From: an uncultured bacterium | GTDB taxonomy: Bacteria > Verrucomicrobiota > Kiritimatiellia > CAIKKV01 > CAITUY01 | Length of the DNA stretch: 58,769 nt | Assembly: GCA_903908715.1 (NCBI GenBank) | Contig: CAIVSY010000009.1 | Coordinates: 1 to 58,769 of the forward strand | Direction of reading: 5' to 3' | Shown here: in pieces, positions 50,947 to 58,769 of the stretch | How the letters are laid out: each line of letters starts with the position of its first letter | How positions within the stretch are numbered: the first letter of the stretch is position 1 | Position numbers and translations under genes: made by a program | Notes under the pieces: model-generated | Told to the model about the DNA's origin: nothing | Database searches by the model: none | The model's input: only the letters and a program-made list of their open reading frames with translations

Positions 50947-52974
50947 TTACAAGGTTTGCGCAAGGCGCTCCACCTCGAAGAACTCAAGGACATCGCCCTC
51001 GCTGAACGCGCTGAAATTGTCGAGCCGGATACCGCATTCCTGGGACTCGCGGACCTCGGCGGCATCGTTCTGGAAGCGCCGCAGCGAGTGGATGGCACCC
51101 TCGTACATTACGTTGCCCTGCCGTTTGACGCGGACCTTGACGCGGGGCGTGACATGTCCGGAGACCATAAGGCAGCCGGCGATAATTCCGCCCTTTGTGA
51201 TGCTGAATACCTGCTTCACCTCGGCGCGGCCGACGACCTTTTCCTTGAGAATCGGGGTCAGCAGTCCGGTCATCGATTCGCGGATCCGGTCGGTCAACTC
51301 GTAGATGATGCTGTGGATGCTGATCTCGACGCCTTCCTTCTTCGCCAGGCGCATGGCGCCATCCTCGACGGAAACGTGGAATCCGATGACGACGGCATTC
51401 GACGCGCTTGCAAGGAGCACATCGTTGGAGGTTACGCTTCCCACACCGGTCATCAGGATATTCAGCGAAACCTTTTCGCTCTTGATCTGCCGGAGGGCGT
51501 GCTCGATGGCTTCGAGGGAACCCTGGACATCGGCCTTCAGGACCACCTTTAGCTCAGCCTTCTCGTTCTCCTTCAGCTGGTCGAAGAGGTTGGTCAGGGA
51601 GGCACGCTTGGGCGTGGTCAACTGTTCCAGCTTGTTCTGGGCCTGTCGTTCATCGGCGGCTGCGCGGGCGACCTTGTCGTTTGCACAGACCTCGAACGCG
51701 GCGCCGGCCTCGGGTACGCCGGGCAGGCCAAGGCATTTCACGGGTGTGGAAGGCCCGGCTTCCTTCAACTTGGCTCCGCGGTCATCCAGAAGGGCTCGTA
51801 CGCGGCCCCAGTACTGTCCGCACAGGATGACATCGCCGACGCGCAGGGTGCCGTTGGTGATGAGGAGGTTTGCGGTGGGGCCCTTGCCGGATTCGAGTTG
51901 GGCCTCGATGACGAAGCCTGCGGCCGGCAAGCCGGGGCTGGCCTTGAGTTCCATGATTTCCGCCTGAAGCAGGATCATTTCCAGGAGTTCAGGGATGCCG
52001 GCTCCGGTGAGTGCGCTGACGGGTTTGCAGATCGTCTGGCCGCCCCAGTCTTCCGTGGTCAGGCCGATAGAAGCCAGCTGCTGCTTGACTTTGTCCGGAT
52101 TGGCCGAAGGCAGGTCGATCTTGTTGATTGCCACGATGATGGGGACCTTGGCTGCCTGGGCATGCTTGATGGCCTCCTGCGTCTGGGGCATGATGCCATC
52201 CTGTGCGTCCACGACGATGATGGCGATATCCGTCATGGTGGCGCCGCGTGCGCGCATAGCGGTGAACGCCTCGTGTCCCGGCGTGTCCAGGAACGTAATG
52301 CGGTTCTGCCCGACGGTAACCGTCGAGGCGCCGATATGCTGGGTGATCCCGCCCGCCTCGCCCTTTGCGACAGAGGTGTTGCGGATGCGGTCAAGAAGGG
52401 ACGTTTTCCCGTGGTCCACATGGCCCAGAACGGTTACGACCGGTGGGCGGGGGAGCAGGGCATCCTTTGGTGTTTTTGGTTCATCGCCCTTTGGTTCCAG
52501 CGGCTTGGGCTGAGGTTTGGGCGGCGGCTCGTGTTTCTTCTCGCGTTCCACGTTGTAACCGTGTTTTTCGGCTACGCGGGCGGCGTCCTTGATCTCGATC
52601 TGCTCGTTGATGCTGGCCAGTACATTCAGCCGCATCAGTTCGGCAATCAGCTGGTTCGGGCGCACGCCAAGAATGGTGGCCAGTTCACGGACCACAATCG
52701 GCCCCTTCAGGGTGATCACCTTGCTGCTGACCGACACGCTTTCGGGCACGGATGGTTCTGCTGCCGTTGGGGGAGTGACCACGGTCGCGGCTGTCTCCGG
52801 TTGGGCCGCCGCCTCAACGGGCAGGTCCTTCCGGAAGAACTCGCGCGTTTTCGTCACGGCGTCCTGGTTCAGGGCCGTCATATGGTTCTTGGCCGTAAAG
52901 CCGAGCTCCTGGAGGCGATCCATGACCTCCTTGCTGTTCAGGCCAAGTTCCCTTGCTAGTTCATGCACTCTCAT
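50947..52974 (-). CDS. infB: Translation initiation factor IF-2
   Basis: The protein has 675 residues from ATG 52974. It starts with the IF2_N-like [21 protein letters not shown] and a second short N-terminal domain. The G domain has GHVDHGKTS near 181, DTPGHEAF and NKID. Then the domains that bind initiator tRNA. The N-terminal linker is short compared with that of E. coli. The 14-nt overlap with nusA shows coupling. Confidence 0.96.
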   Translation of the reverse strand: MRVHELARELGLNSKEVMDRLQELGFTAKNHMTALNQDAVTKTREFFRKDLPVEAAAQPETAATVVTPPTAAEPSVPESVSVSSKVITLKGPIVVRELATILGVRPNQLIAELMRLNVLASINEQIEIKDAARVAEKHGYNVEREKKHEPPPKPQPKPLEPKGDEPKTPKDALLPRPPVVTVLGHVDHGKTSLLDRIRNTSVAKGEAGGITQHIGASTVTVGQNRITFLDTPGHEAFTAMRARGATMTDIAIIVVDAQDGIMPQTQEAIKHAQAAKVPIIVAINKIDLPSANPDKVKQQLASIGLTTEDWGGQTICKPVSALTGAGIPELLEMILLQAEIMELKASPGLPAAGFVIEAQLESGKGPTANLLITNGTLRVGDVILCGQYWGRVRALLDDRGAKLKEAGPSTPVKCLGLPGVPEAGAAFEVCANDKVARAAADERQAQNKLEQLTTPKRASLTNLFDQLKENEKAELKVVLKADVQGSLEAIEHALRQIKSEKVSLNILMTGVGSVTSNDVLLASASNAVVIGFHVSVEDGAMRLAKKEGVEISIHSIIYELTDRIRESMTGLLTPILKEKVVGRAEVKQVFSITKGGIIAGCLMVSGHVTPRVKVRVKRQGNVMYEGAIHSLRRFQNDAAEVRESQECGIRLDNFSAFSEGDVLEFFEVERLAQTL

Positions 52975-54244
52975 GTGACGTATCCGTGCTTTCCTGTTCG
53001 TGTGGCTGGGCGGCGGCAGCGGCCTCGTAGATGGCCTTGGCCGTCTTCGCATCGAAGGCACCCGTGGCTTCGATATCGGTAACCTCGGCAGCCAGGATCC
53101 CTTCCACATTCAGGAATCCGGCCTGGACCAGTTTCTCGGCGTTTTCGGGTCCGATACCCGGCACAGCGGCAAGACATTGTACGGCGCGGGCCACCTTTTC
53201 CTCAAAGCTAAGGTTGCCCTCGTCCTTCTGGACGTCGATCTTCCAGCCCAGGAGCTTCGAGGACAGGCGCACATTCTGGCCGCGTTTGCCGATCGCCAGC
53301 GAAAGCTGGTCTGCGTCTGTGGTCACATGGATGACGTTTGTTTTTTCCGCGTCAATCTCGACCTTGGCCAGTTTGGCGGGCGAGAGCGCGTTGTGCACGA
53401 AGGTCTTGATGTCCTCGCTCCAGCGGACGATATCGATCTTCTCCCCTGAGAGTTCCCGGACGATATTCTTTACGCGAACCCCGCGCATACCCACGCAGGC
53501 GCCGACCGGGTCGACCTTCGGGTCGTGGGAGACGACGGCGATCTTGGAACGGAATCCGGCTTCCCGCGCGATGCCCTTGATTTCGACTGTACCGTCCGCG
53601 ATTTCGGCCACTTCCAGCTCGAACAGGCGGCGTACGAAATTCGGGTGACTGCGGGATAGCACGATTGAGGCTCCGGCGGCATTATCCTGGACCGACAGGA
53701 CCAGGGCGCGGATCTGGTCACCCACCTGGTAGATTTCGGATGAAATCCGTTCCCGCGAGGGCATGGAGGCTTCCGCCCGGCCGAGGTCGACGATGATATC
53801 GCCCCGTTCGAAACGCCGGATCGTGCCGTTGATGATATCGCCCACGCGGTCCCGGAATTCCTCGAAGATGATATTTCGTTCCGCCTGCCGGATTTTCTGG
53901 AGGATCGCCTGCTTGGCGGTCTGGGCGGCAATGCGGCCGAAGTTCTGCGGGGTTACCTCGACTTCCATCGTGTCGCCCAGCTTGGCATCCGGTTTCCGCT
54001 TCTTTGCGTCGGCAAGGCTGATTTCGTCGTGCTTGGAAAGGACATTCTCCACCACGGTCACTGTGGCGAAAGCCTTGATATCACAGGTCTTGCGATCTAT
54101 GTGGATGCGGATTTCCTTGGCGGGGCCCATGCTCTTGCGGGAGGCTGAAAGCAGGGCGCTTTCCACCGTTTGGAACAATGTCTCGCGGTTGATTCCGCGT
54201 TCCTTTTCCAGATAATTCAACACAGCAGCTAATTCGCCATTCAT
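52961..54244 (-). CDS. nusA: Transcription factor NusA
   Basis: The protein has 427 residues from ATG 54244, preceded by GGGAGG. N-terminal polymerase-binding domain (MNGELAAVLNYLEKERGINRE in part), S1 domain (~130-200), two KH domains (~225-345, with GACVGMRGVRVKNIVREL and AIGKRGQNVRLSSKLL) and a C-terminal helix-hairpin-helix repeat (~350-410). It modulates pausing, termination and antitermination. An open frame extends to 55177 but is not coding. The gene normally in front, rimP, is not present. Confidence 0.94.
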   Translation of the reverse strand: MNGELAAVLNYLEKERGINRETLFQTVESALLSASRKSMGPAKEIRIHIDRKTCDIKAFATVTVVENVLSKHDEISLADAKKRKPDAKLGDTMEVEVTPQNFGRIAAQTAKQAILQKIRQAERNIIFEEFRDRVGDIINGTIRRFERGDIIVDLGRAEASMPSRERISSEIYQVGDQIRALVLSVQDNAAGASIVLSRSHPNFVRRLFELEVAEIADGTVEIKGIAREAGFRSKIAVVSHDPKVDPVGACVGMRGVRVKNIVRELSGEKIDIVRWSEDIKTFVHNALSPAKLAKVEIDAEKTNVIHVTTDADQLSLAIGKRGQNVRLSSKLLGWKIDVQKDEGNLSFEEKVARAVQCLAAVPGIGPENAEKLVQAGFLNVEGILAAEVTDIEATGAFDAKTAKAIYEAAAAAQPHEQESTDTSHESA

Positions 54245-54289
54245 AACGACCTCCCTGGCGGCACTCCGCCGGGTCCACTCCATACATAA

Positions 54290-54312
54290 ACGAGTGGGAA
54301 TGACCCACTCGT
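54290..54312 (-). promoter_or_regulatory. Hairpin in the nusA leader
   Basis: Perfect 9-bp stem ACGAGTGGG 54290-54298 / CCCACTCGT 54304-54312 with 5-nt loop; on the minus strand it is followed by TTTATG and lies ~45 nt before the nusA start and ~30 nt after the promoter. It looks like an attenuator or a protein-binding leader structure. Confidence 0.5.
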
Positions 54313-54341
54313 CACAAAACGCACTTCCGACTGAAACGTTG

Positions 54342-54370
54342 AATATAGTTTGTGGATTGGATGGGGTCAA
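54342..54370 (-). promoter_or_regulatory. Strong promoter for the nusA-infB-pnp operon
   Basis: On the minus strand -35 TTGACC (54365-54370), 17-nt spacer, -10 TATATT (54342-54347). Near-consensus. Confidence 0.75.
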
Positions 54371-54499
54371 GACTTTTGCCGGATTAAAGTTCGGATTTTG
54401 AACCGGAGGGGCAGGTTCCGGGATAAGCCATTGACCATCAAGAAAAAATGAGCGTATGATTCCGCGCTTCTTGTTTGGAATCGTTTGTGGAGGAATAGA

Positions 54500-55153
54500 A
54501 TGGAAATTCAGTGTCCGAAGATCCGGATTGGCAATGACGATTCCTGGGACGATATTCGCCTGGCTTTCCAAGGGTCGGCGGAATGCAGGATGGGGCAGGC
54601 GTGGCTTCCGGCGCCGGATCCCCGGTTCCGGTCCGGAGTGGTCCGGAGCGGCTGGCGGGCAGGCGAATGGCTGGTGTATGCTGAACTGGAGGATGACGAA
54701 GCCTTTAATCCGATATCCGATTTTAACGGTCTGCTGTTTATGCACGGGGATGTGCTGGAACTCTTCCTGCGACCGGTTGACCAGGCGGCCTATTGTGAGT
54801 TGCATATTGCACCGAATAACCAGAAGTTCCAGTTGCGGATCCCTTCCGGCGAAGTGTTCCGGCGGCCGCGGGCGGAGCCGGGAGTCCCGAAGGAATGGCT
54901 CGTCCGGGACCCGGTGATTTTCAGCCGGGTCCGCGTGGAGGCAGCACAACGGCGTTGGCTGGTGTTTGCAGCAATCCCGTTCGGGATGGTGTCGGAGTGC
55001 GGTACGGCGGGGCCGGGGACGCGCTGGAAGTTCTCGTTCAGCCGGTATGATTACACACGGGGGGAGTCCGAGCCTGTCCATTCCTCTACTTCGCCGCACA
55101 AGCGGCTCAATTTTCACATTCAAGAAGACTGGGGTATCCTGGTCTTTACCTGA
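54500..55153 (+). CDS. Carbohydrate-binding (CBM9/DOMON-like) domain protein
   Basis: The protein has 217 residues from ATG 54500, with GGAGG upstream. A beta-sandwich pattern with WRAGEWLVYAELEDDEAFN, GDVLELFLRPVDQAAYCELHIAP and a final GTRWKFSFSRYDYTRG..LNFHIQEDWGILVF resembles the CBM9-like domain seen in PVC and Bacteroidetes proteins that compare sugars or cell-surface ligands. No signal peptide is seen. It overlaps the convergent pabB-pabC gene by eight nt. Family assignment is moderate. Confidence 0.6.
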   Translation: MEIQCPKIRIGNDDSWDDIRLAFQGSAECRMGQAWLPAPDPRFRSGVVRSGWRAGEWLVYAELEDDEAFNPISDFNGLLFMHGDVLELFLRPVDQAAYCELHIAPNNQKFQLRIPSGEVFRRPRAEPGVPKEWLVRDPVIFSRVRVEAAQRRWLVFAAIPFGMVSECGTAGPGTRWKFSFSRYDYTRGESEPVHSSTSPHKRLNFHIQEDWGILVFT

Positions 55154-56900
55154 CGAGGATGGCTTCCTGCCATTCACGGACGGAGTTCACGAGGAAGATC
55201 TTTTCGATGCGGTCCATTTCCTCCACGCGAACGACTCTCTCCCGGACCACGCCCTGAACCAGCAGTTCCTCCCGGAACGTGCCGGGAAGCAATCCGCATG
55301 TCACGGGAGGGGTGAACCGTTCGCCGTCGATCTCCACGACCACGTTGGCGATTGTTGATTCGGTCAGTTCTTCCGCGCGATTCCACAGCAGGACGTCATC
55401 GGCACCGGGGCATAGCGCCCGGGCGGACTCGTACACATCCCGGCAGGTGGTCTTGTGATACAGGAAGCGGTTGGCGGGGTCCACGGGTTGGGGAGCCAGC
55501 GCCACTCGCAGGGGTCCTGTCACCACCGGCAGGGGCGCGGATTCCAGGGTGGCGGACCCCTGCGGGCCCACCAGCAACCGTACCCGCAGGGCGGAGTCCC
55601 CGCGCAGAGAGGATTCCCATTCGCGGATTGTTCGGGCGATCGCGGCGCGCTTTACTGGAAAGCCGAAGTAGCCGGCAGAACGCATCAGCCGGTCCAGATG
55701 GCGATCCAGCAGGAAGAACCCCTCCGCGCGTGTCCAGCGCATGGTTTCCAGAAGGCTGAATTGCGGGGAGGGCTGGAGCACCGCAGCCTTCAGCAGGCAC
55801 TCCTCGTATTCATCGCCTGGCACGGATTCCCAGACGATGCCGCCGCCCACGCCGTATTCCGCCGTGCCGGTCGCGGAATCCAACAGAACGGTTCGGATTG
55901 CGACATTAAACTGAGCCTGCCGGCCTGGGGCGAGATAGCCGATGGCTCCGGTATAGATCCGGCGTGGCGAGTCCTCCAGTTCGGCGATGATCGACATGGT
56001 CCGGGGTTTCGGGGCACCCGTGATCGAAGCACATGGAAAGAGTGCCGACAGGATTTCCGGGAATGCAGCCCGGGTGTGGCAGCGCACCGTCGAGGTCATC
56101 TGCCAGACCGTGGGATAGCGTTCCACGTCAAACAGGCTCACCGGTTCCACGGATCCGGGAATGGCGATCCGGCCCAGGTCGTTTCGGATCATATCCACGA
56201 TCATGACATTTTCGGCGCGGTTCTTGGCCGAGTGATGCAGGGTTTGGGATCGAGCTTGATCCTCCTCGGGCGTGCGGCCGCGCGCGAGGGTGCCCTTCAT
56301 GGGCCGCGAGGACAGGTTTTCGCCGTCGAGACGGAAAAAGAGTTCGGGCGACGCGGAGCAGAGCGTGAATCTTCCGGTTTGAACAAAGGCGGAGTAGTGC
56401 GGGCCCTGTGCCTGGACGAGCGGCAGGAAGAACGTGCGGGGGTCGGCTTTGAAATCCGCCCTCAACCGCCACGTGAAGTTTGCCTGGTAGGTATCGCCGT
56501 CATGGATGTATTGGTGCAGCCGAGCCACGGCGGTGTGATATTCCTCGTGGGAGATGGAAGGATGCCATTGCGGAGCGGGCGGCGACGCGGTGACAGGGAA
56601 GGGGGGCATCTGACGGTCGACGGTCGGTGCCCGGAAGAGACCAAACCAGGCGAGGGGGAAGTTCGGGTCAGCCGTGCGTACCTGCAGGGCGGGATCAAAA
56701 GCAGGGGCTGCCTCATAGGAAAGGAAACCCGCGGCAAAGAGACCCTGTTCATCCACGGCGTGCCGGATGGCCTGCAAAGCCGGCGGGATGTCGTCGAGCG
56801 AGTGGATCTCGATGAGATCAAGCGGATCCAGGAAGGAAAGCCACGCCTCGCGGGACGGGTCATGCAGAATCACTTCAACTCGTGTGGCGGGGGACGTCAT
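55146..56900 (-). CDS. pabB: Aminodeoxychorismate synthase component I fused to aminodeoxychorismate lyase (PabB-PabC)
   Basis: The protein has 584 residues from ATG 56900. N-terminal ~350 residues: chorismate-binding enzyme with SSRPMKGTLARG, ENVMIVDMIRNDLGRI and FPCASITGAPKPRTM. C-terminal ~230 residues: PLP-dependent class IV aminotransferase fold, LLETMRW, LDRHLDRLMRSAGYFG, HKTTCRDVYE with the likely PLP lysine and LTESTIANVVVEI. Together they make p-aminobenzoate for folate. PabA is not here. Four-nt overlap with the upstream regulator gene. Confidence 0.9.
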   Translation of the reverse strand: MTSPATRVEVILHDPSREAWLSFLDPLDLIEIHSLDDIPPALQAIRHAVDEQGLFAAGFLSYEAAPAFDPALQVRTADPNFPLAWFGLFRAPTVDRQMPPFPVTASPPAPQWHPSISHEEYHTAVARLHQYIHDGDTYQANFTWRLRADFKADPRTFFLPLVQAQGPHYSAFVQTGRFTLCSASPELFFRLDGENLSSRPMKGTLARGRTPEEDQARSQTLHHSAKNRAENVMIVDMIRNDLGRIAIPGSVEPVSLFDVERYPTVWQMTSTVRCHTRAAFPEILSALFPCASITGAPKPRTMSIIAELEDSPRRIYTGAIGYLAPGRQAQFNVAIRTVLLDSATGTAEYGVGGGIVWESVPGDEYEECLLKAAVLQPSPQFSLLETMRWTRAEGFFLLDRHLDRLMRSAGYFGFPVKRAAIARTIREWESSLRGDSALRVRLLVGPQGSATLESAPLPVVTGPLRVALAPQPVDPANRFLYHKTTCRDVYESARALCPGADDVLLWNRAEELTESTIANVVVEIDGERFTPPVTCGLLPGTFREELLVQGVVRERVVRVEEMDRIEKIFLVNSVREWQEAILVR

Positions 56901-57631
56901 GGTCGGGGGGGGCAGATGCCGCGAAGGATCTGTGCCTCTGCGGCGGTGATGGCGTGATACATTTCCGTGGCCCCGTCTGCGGTGCGGAGTTCCTCCAGGA
57001 TCCGGGTTTTCTGGTAGAGGGTACAAAGGCGCGCGAGGGCATGCAGGTGCAGGTGGTCATCCTGGCAGCATAGCAGGAAGAAAAGATCCGTGGGTTGGCC
57101 ATCCATGGAGCCGAAATGGATGGGTTGGACAACGCGTCCGATGACGATAAACGAGGCATCCGTCAGGTAGGGGGTGTGATGGCGCGGGTGTAGCAGGGCC
57201 ACACCTCCCGGGAGGGCTGTGGAGCAGAGCTTTTCCCGCTCCTCAATTGCGTCCAGGAGTTCGGTCGGATCGGTTGGGAGCCCTGTTGCATTCGCGAGGG
57301 CCACCATGTCCCTCAGGACCGAAGCGCGTGTACGGGACGCCAGTGCCGGAGCGATGCGATCCTTTGACAGCAGGCAGGGGATGAGCGCCTCCTCGTCGCT
57401 GATAGCGCGCCGGCGGGCGGTGGACTTTGTATGGAAGCCGGGGAGCTGGTCATCCGAAAGGCTCATGATGCGCTGGGACGCCCAGGCATCGATTTCCTGA
57501 CGGCGGAACACGAGTCTTTCCCCCTGGCGTTCGCAGGGGACTTCGCCCCGCTTGACCAGTCTCTCCACGTCTTCCGGGGCGAGGTGCAGGTATTGGGCGA
57601 CTTCCCTGATGTTGAACACGCGGTGGGGCAC
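56897..57631 (-). CDS. HTH-EIIA fusion regulator (PtsN-like phosphotransfer domain)
   Basis: The protein has 244 residues from GTG 57631, preceded by AGGAGAAGG. Residues ~4-50 are an excisionase/MerR-type helix-turn-helix (FNIREVAQYLHLAPEDVERLVKRGE, RRQEIDAWA). Residues ~85-240 resemble a PTS EIIA-Ntr domain with the likely phosphorylated histidine in GGVALLHPRHHTPYL. Such HTH-EIIA proteins are found in PVC bacteria and may sense PTS phosphorylation; no PTS genes are in the window. ATGA overlap with pabB-pabC. Confidence 0.72.
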   Translation of the reverse strand: MPHRVFNIREVAQYLHLAPEDVERLVKRGEVPCERQGERLVFRRQEIDAWASQRIMSLSDDQLPGFHTKSTARRRAISDEEALIPCLLSKDRIAPALASRTRASVLRDMVALANATGLPTDPTELLDAIEEREKLCSTALPGGVALLHPRHHTPYLTDASFIVIGRVVQPIHFGSMDGQPTDLFFLLCCQDDHLHLHALARLCTLYQKTRILEELRTADGATEMYHAITAAEAQILRGICPPRP

Positions 57632-57642
57632 GATTCCTTCTC

Positions 57643-58488
57643 CTACCGGACCAGCAGGATGGGCAGGGCGGAATCCGCGAGGACGCGCATGGAGGTGCAC
57701 CCCACGAACCATTCCCGCACGCGGCTGTGTCCGTGGGCCCCCATGATGATCAGGTTGCAATTTTCATCCGATGCGCTGGCCAGGATGGCATCAGCCGCGT
57801 CGCCTTCGGAAAGGATGGTCTTTTCTGCGATCTTGCCGCACCGCTCGGCAAGGGCACACGCCTTCTGGAGGGTTTGCCTGCCTTCCTTGCCGTCCATTTG
57901 TTCCGTTGCGGTCAGCAGTACGATCGGGATATCAAAGCGGACGGCGAACTCAGTCGCGGTTTGCAGGACACGGTCCGCGATGGGTGAGTTATCGCATGCC
58001 ACAAGGATCCGGGACATGGGTAGCGTTTTGGCGGGAGTGATCAGGCAAGGCTTGACCGCTTTGCGGACCATGCGGTCTGTGATGGAGCCGATGAGGTCGC
58101 CGGAGAGGGATTCGCTTTCCCCGCGCCGGCCCAACACGATCAGGTCGTGTTTTTCCTGGCGTTCATGGAGAACATGAAAAGGGTGACCGATTTCCTGGAT
58201 GAATTCGACGGGCACGCCGTGAAGAGCTGCGTTTTCACGAAAGGCGGATTCGATGGCGTTCGCCTTGTCGCGAAGAAGGTTCTGGAACGGGGCGTAGGCT
58301 GAGAAGTAGCCTGAAGCACCGATGGAGCCGGAGATATCGGCCAGCATGGGGCCTTCGATCATCCGGGCGTCGATCACGTGGATGCCGGTCAGCGGGGCGC
58401 GGAACGCATTTGCGATACGAAAGGCGTAATCGCAGGCGACATTCGCCTGCGGGGAACCATCTGTACCGACGAGAATCGAAGAGATCAT
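57643..58488 (-). CDS. Tandem universal stress protein (two UspA domains)
   Basis: The protein has 281 residues. First Usp domain ~1-145 (SSILVGTDGSPQANVACDYA, DLIVLGRRGESESLSGDLIGS), second ~150-281 (SRILVACDNSPIADRVLQ, NLIIMGAHGHSRVREWFVG). The second has the GxxGx9G(S/T)-like nucleotide loop more clearly. It probably binds ATP and acts in stress physiology. 11 nt before the HTH-EIIA gene, likely same transcript. A weak promoter is at 58528-58555. Confidence 0.88.
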   Translation of the reverse strand: MISSILVGTDGSPQANVACDYAFRIANAFRAPLTGIHVIDARMIEGPMLADISGSIGASGYFSAYAPFQNLLRDKANAIESAFRENAALHGVPVEFIQEIGHPFHVLHERQEKHDLIVLGRRGESESLSGDLIGSITDRMVRKAVKPCLITPAKTLPMSRILVACDNSPIADRVLQTATEFAVRFDIPIVLLTATEQMDGKEGRQTLQKACALAERCGKIAEKTILSEGDAADAILASASDENCNLIIMGAHGHSRVREWFVGCTSMRVLADSALPILLVR

Positions 58489-58527
58489 TGTGCACCTCCG
58501 CTCAAACTGTCTTGCGCTCTGATGGCA

Positions 58528-58555
58528 ACAGTAGTACGGAATCCGGTAAAATCAA
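58528..58555 (-). promoter_or_regulatory. Weak promoter for the usp-HTH-pabB transcript
   Basis: Minus strand: TTGATT (58550-58555), 16-nt spacer, TACTGT (58528-58533), with GGAGG before the usp start. Confidence 0.35.
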
Positions 58556-58590
58556 ACACAAAACGGTGTTATTCGTGAAATTCGCCCTGA

Positions 58591-58667
58591 TGGTACCCCG
58601 GGCGCGGCTCGAACGCGCGACCTACGGTTTAGGAAACCGTTGCTCTGTCCAACTGAGCTACCGGGGC
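58591..58667 (-). tRNA. tRNA-Arg (anticodon CCU)
   Basis: 77 nt on the minus strand from 58667 to 58591. Acceptor GCCCCGG / CCGGGGT, anticodon stem ACGGT / ACCGT with loop TTCCTAA giving CCU, T-arm with TTCGAGC, and an encoded CCA end. D-loop with AGCTCAGTTGG. Reads AGG codons. Confidence 0.93.
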
Positions 58668-58683
58668 ATTGAAGACCGGGGGC

Positions 58684-58713
58684 ATGATAGGGCAGGAGGA
58701 TGGGCAGGGGCAA
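58684..58713 (-). promoter_or_regulatory. Possible tRNA promoter
   Basis: Minus strand: TTGCCC (58708-58713), 18-nt spacer, TATCAT (58684-58689), 17 nt before the tRNA. Otherwise nothing is seen between 58668 and the window end. Confidence 0.4.
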
Positions 58714-58769
58714 GGGATTTCAACACTGGAACGCCATTCCAGCCGGACGGGCCGTCGGAGGGAAGTGCA

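Noticed and set aside
1..58769. CRISPR array, rRNA genes, complete insertion sequence with transposase
   Set aside because: No regularly spaced direct repeats, no rRNA sequence and no transposase gene were seen anywhere in the window.

Overview
This is a chromosomal segment from a GC-rich, Gram-negative-type bacterium. It carries Sec signal peptides, a possible Tat-type leader, NapH-like membrane iron-sulfur proteins and sigma-54. The best taxonomic guess, by inference only, is the PVC superphylum (Kiritimatiellota, Lentisphaerota or a relative). The grounds are the N-terminal 'two-CxxC zinc ribbon then membrane anchor' architecture, a very large heparinase-like protein, a GH95 fucosidase, several beta-propeller proteins and a ferredoxin-fused EtfA. 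No rRNA or species-level marker is present.

Region 1 (about 1-6700) is an integron gene-cassette array. Eleven attC sites can be read. In nine of the eleven complete cassettes the 7-nt R' box that opens the cassette is an exact reverse complement of the R'' box that closes it; the other two differ at one base. All genes point the same way. The array encodes an Abi_C abortive-infection-type protein, a run of small membrane or exported proteins, two soluble unknowns, and three toxin-antitoxin modules (RHH/RelE, addiction-module antitoxin/RelE-ParE, YefM/YoeB) with their own promoters. A last, attC-less segment holds a frameshifted membrane ORF and brnTA. A 119-bp element with 17-bp terminal inverted repeats sits exactly in the crossover triplet of attC10. 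No integrase gene is in view; a GTTGGGC at 176 is the candidate attI junction, so intI may lie just left of the window.

Region 2 (6718-13051) holds housekeeping genes: dCMP deaminase, a UDP-glucuronate decarboxylase-like sugar-nucleotide enzyme, mfd and rpoN. Region 3 (13272-18041) is a 1589-residue membrane-anchored heparinase II/III-like protein with a duplicated C-terminal module.

Region 4 (18247-30043) is the most unusual part. It is a tightly coupled eight-gene set: three beta-propeller proteins, a four-cluster ferredoxin with a possible Tat leader, a NapH/NosR-like membrane polyferredoxin, a NuoE-NuoF-ferredoxin fusion, a chimera of a NuoG-like [2Fe-2S] domain with a GltD-like flavoprotein, and a transglutaminase-like protein. 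Together it looks like an uncharacterised NAD(P)H-linked electron conduit across the membrane. No hydrogenase catalytic subunit is present.

Region 5 (30038-46190) mixes hisI, an exported protein, a ferredoxin-type EtfAB, an orphan peptide-transporter permease, a fatty-acid desaturase, a GH95 enzyme, a GNAT, dnaE, and two coiled-coil proteins (one with GYF-like domains). Region 6 (46282-54244, minus strand) is the classic nusA-infB-rbfA-truB-ribF-rpsO-pnp operon, without rimP, led by a strong promoter and a leader hairpin. Region 7 (54500-58769) has a carbohydrate-binding-like protein, a pabB-pabC fusion overlapping an HTH-EIIA regulator, a tandem universal stress protein and tRNA-Arg(CCU). 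No stretch longer than 300 bases is without a gene.
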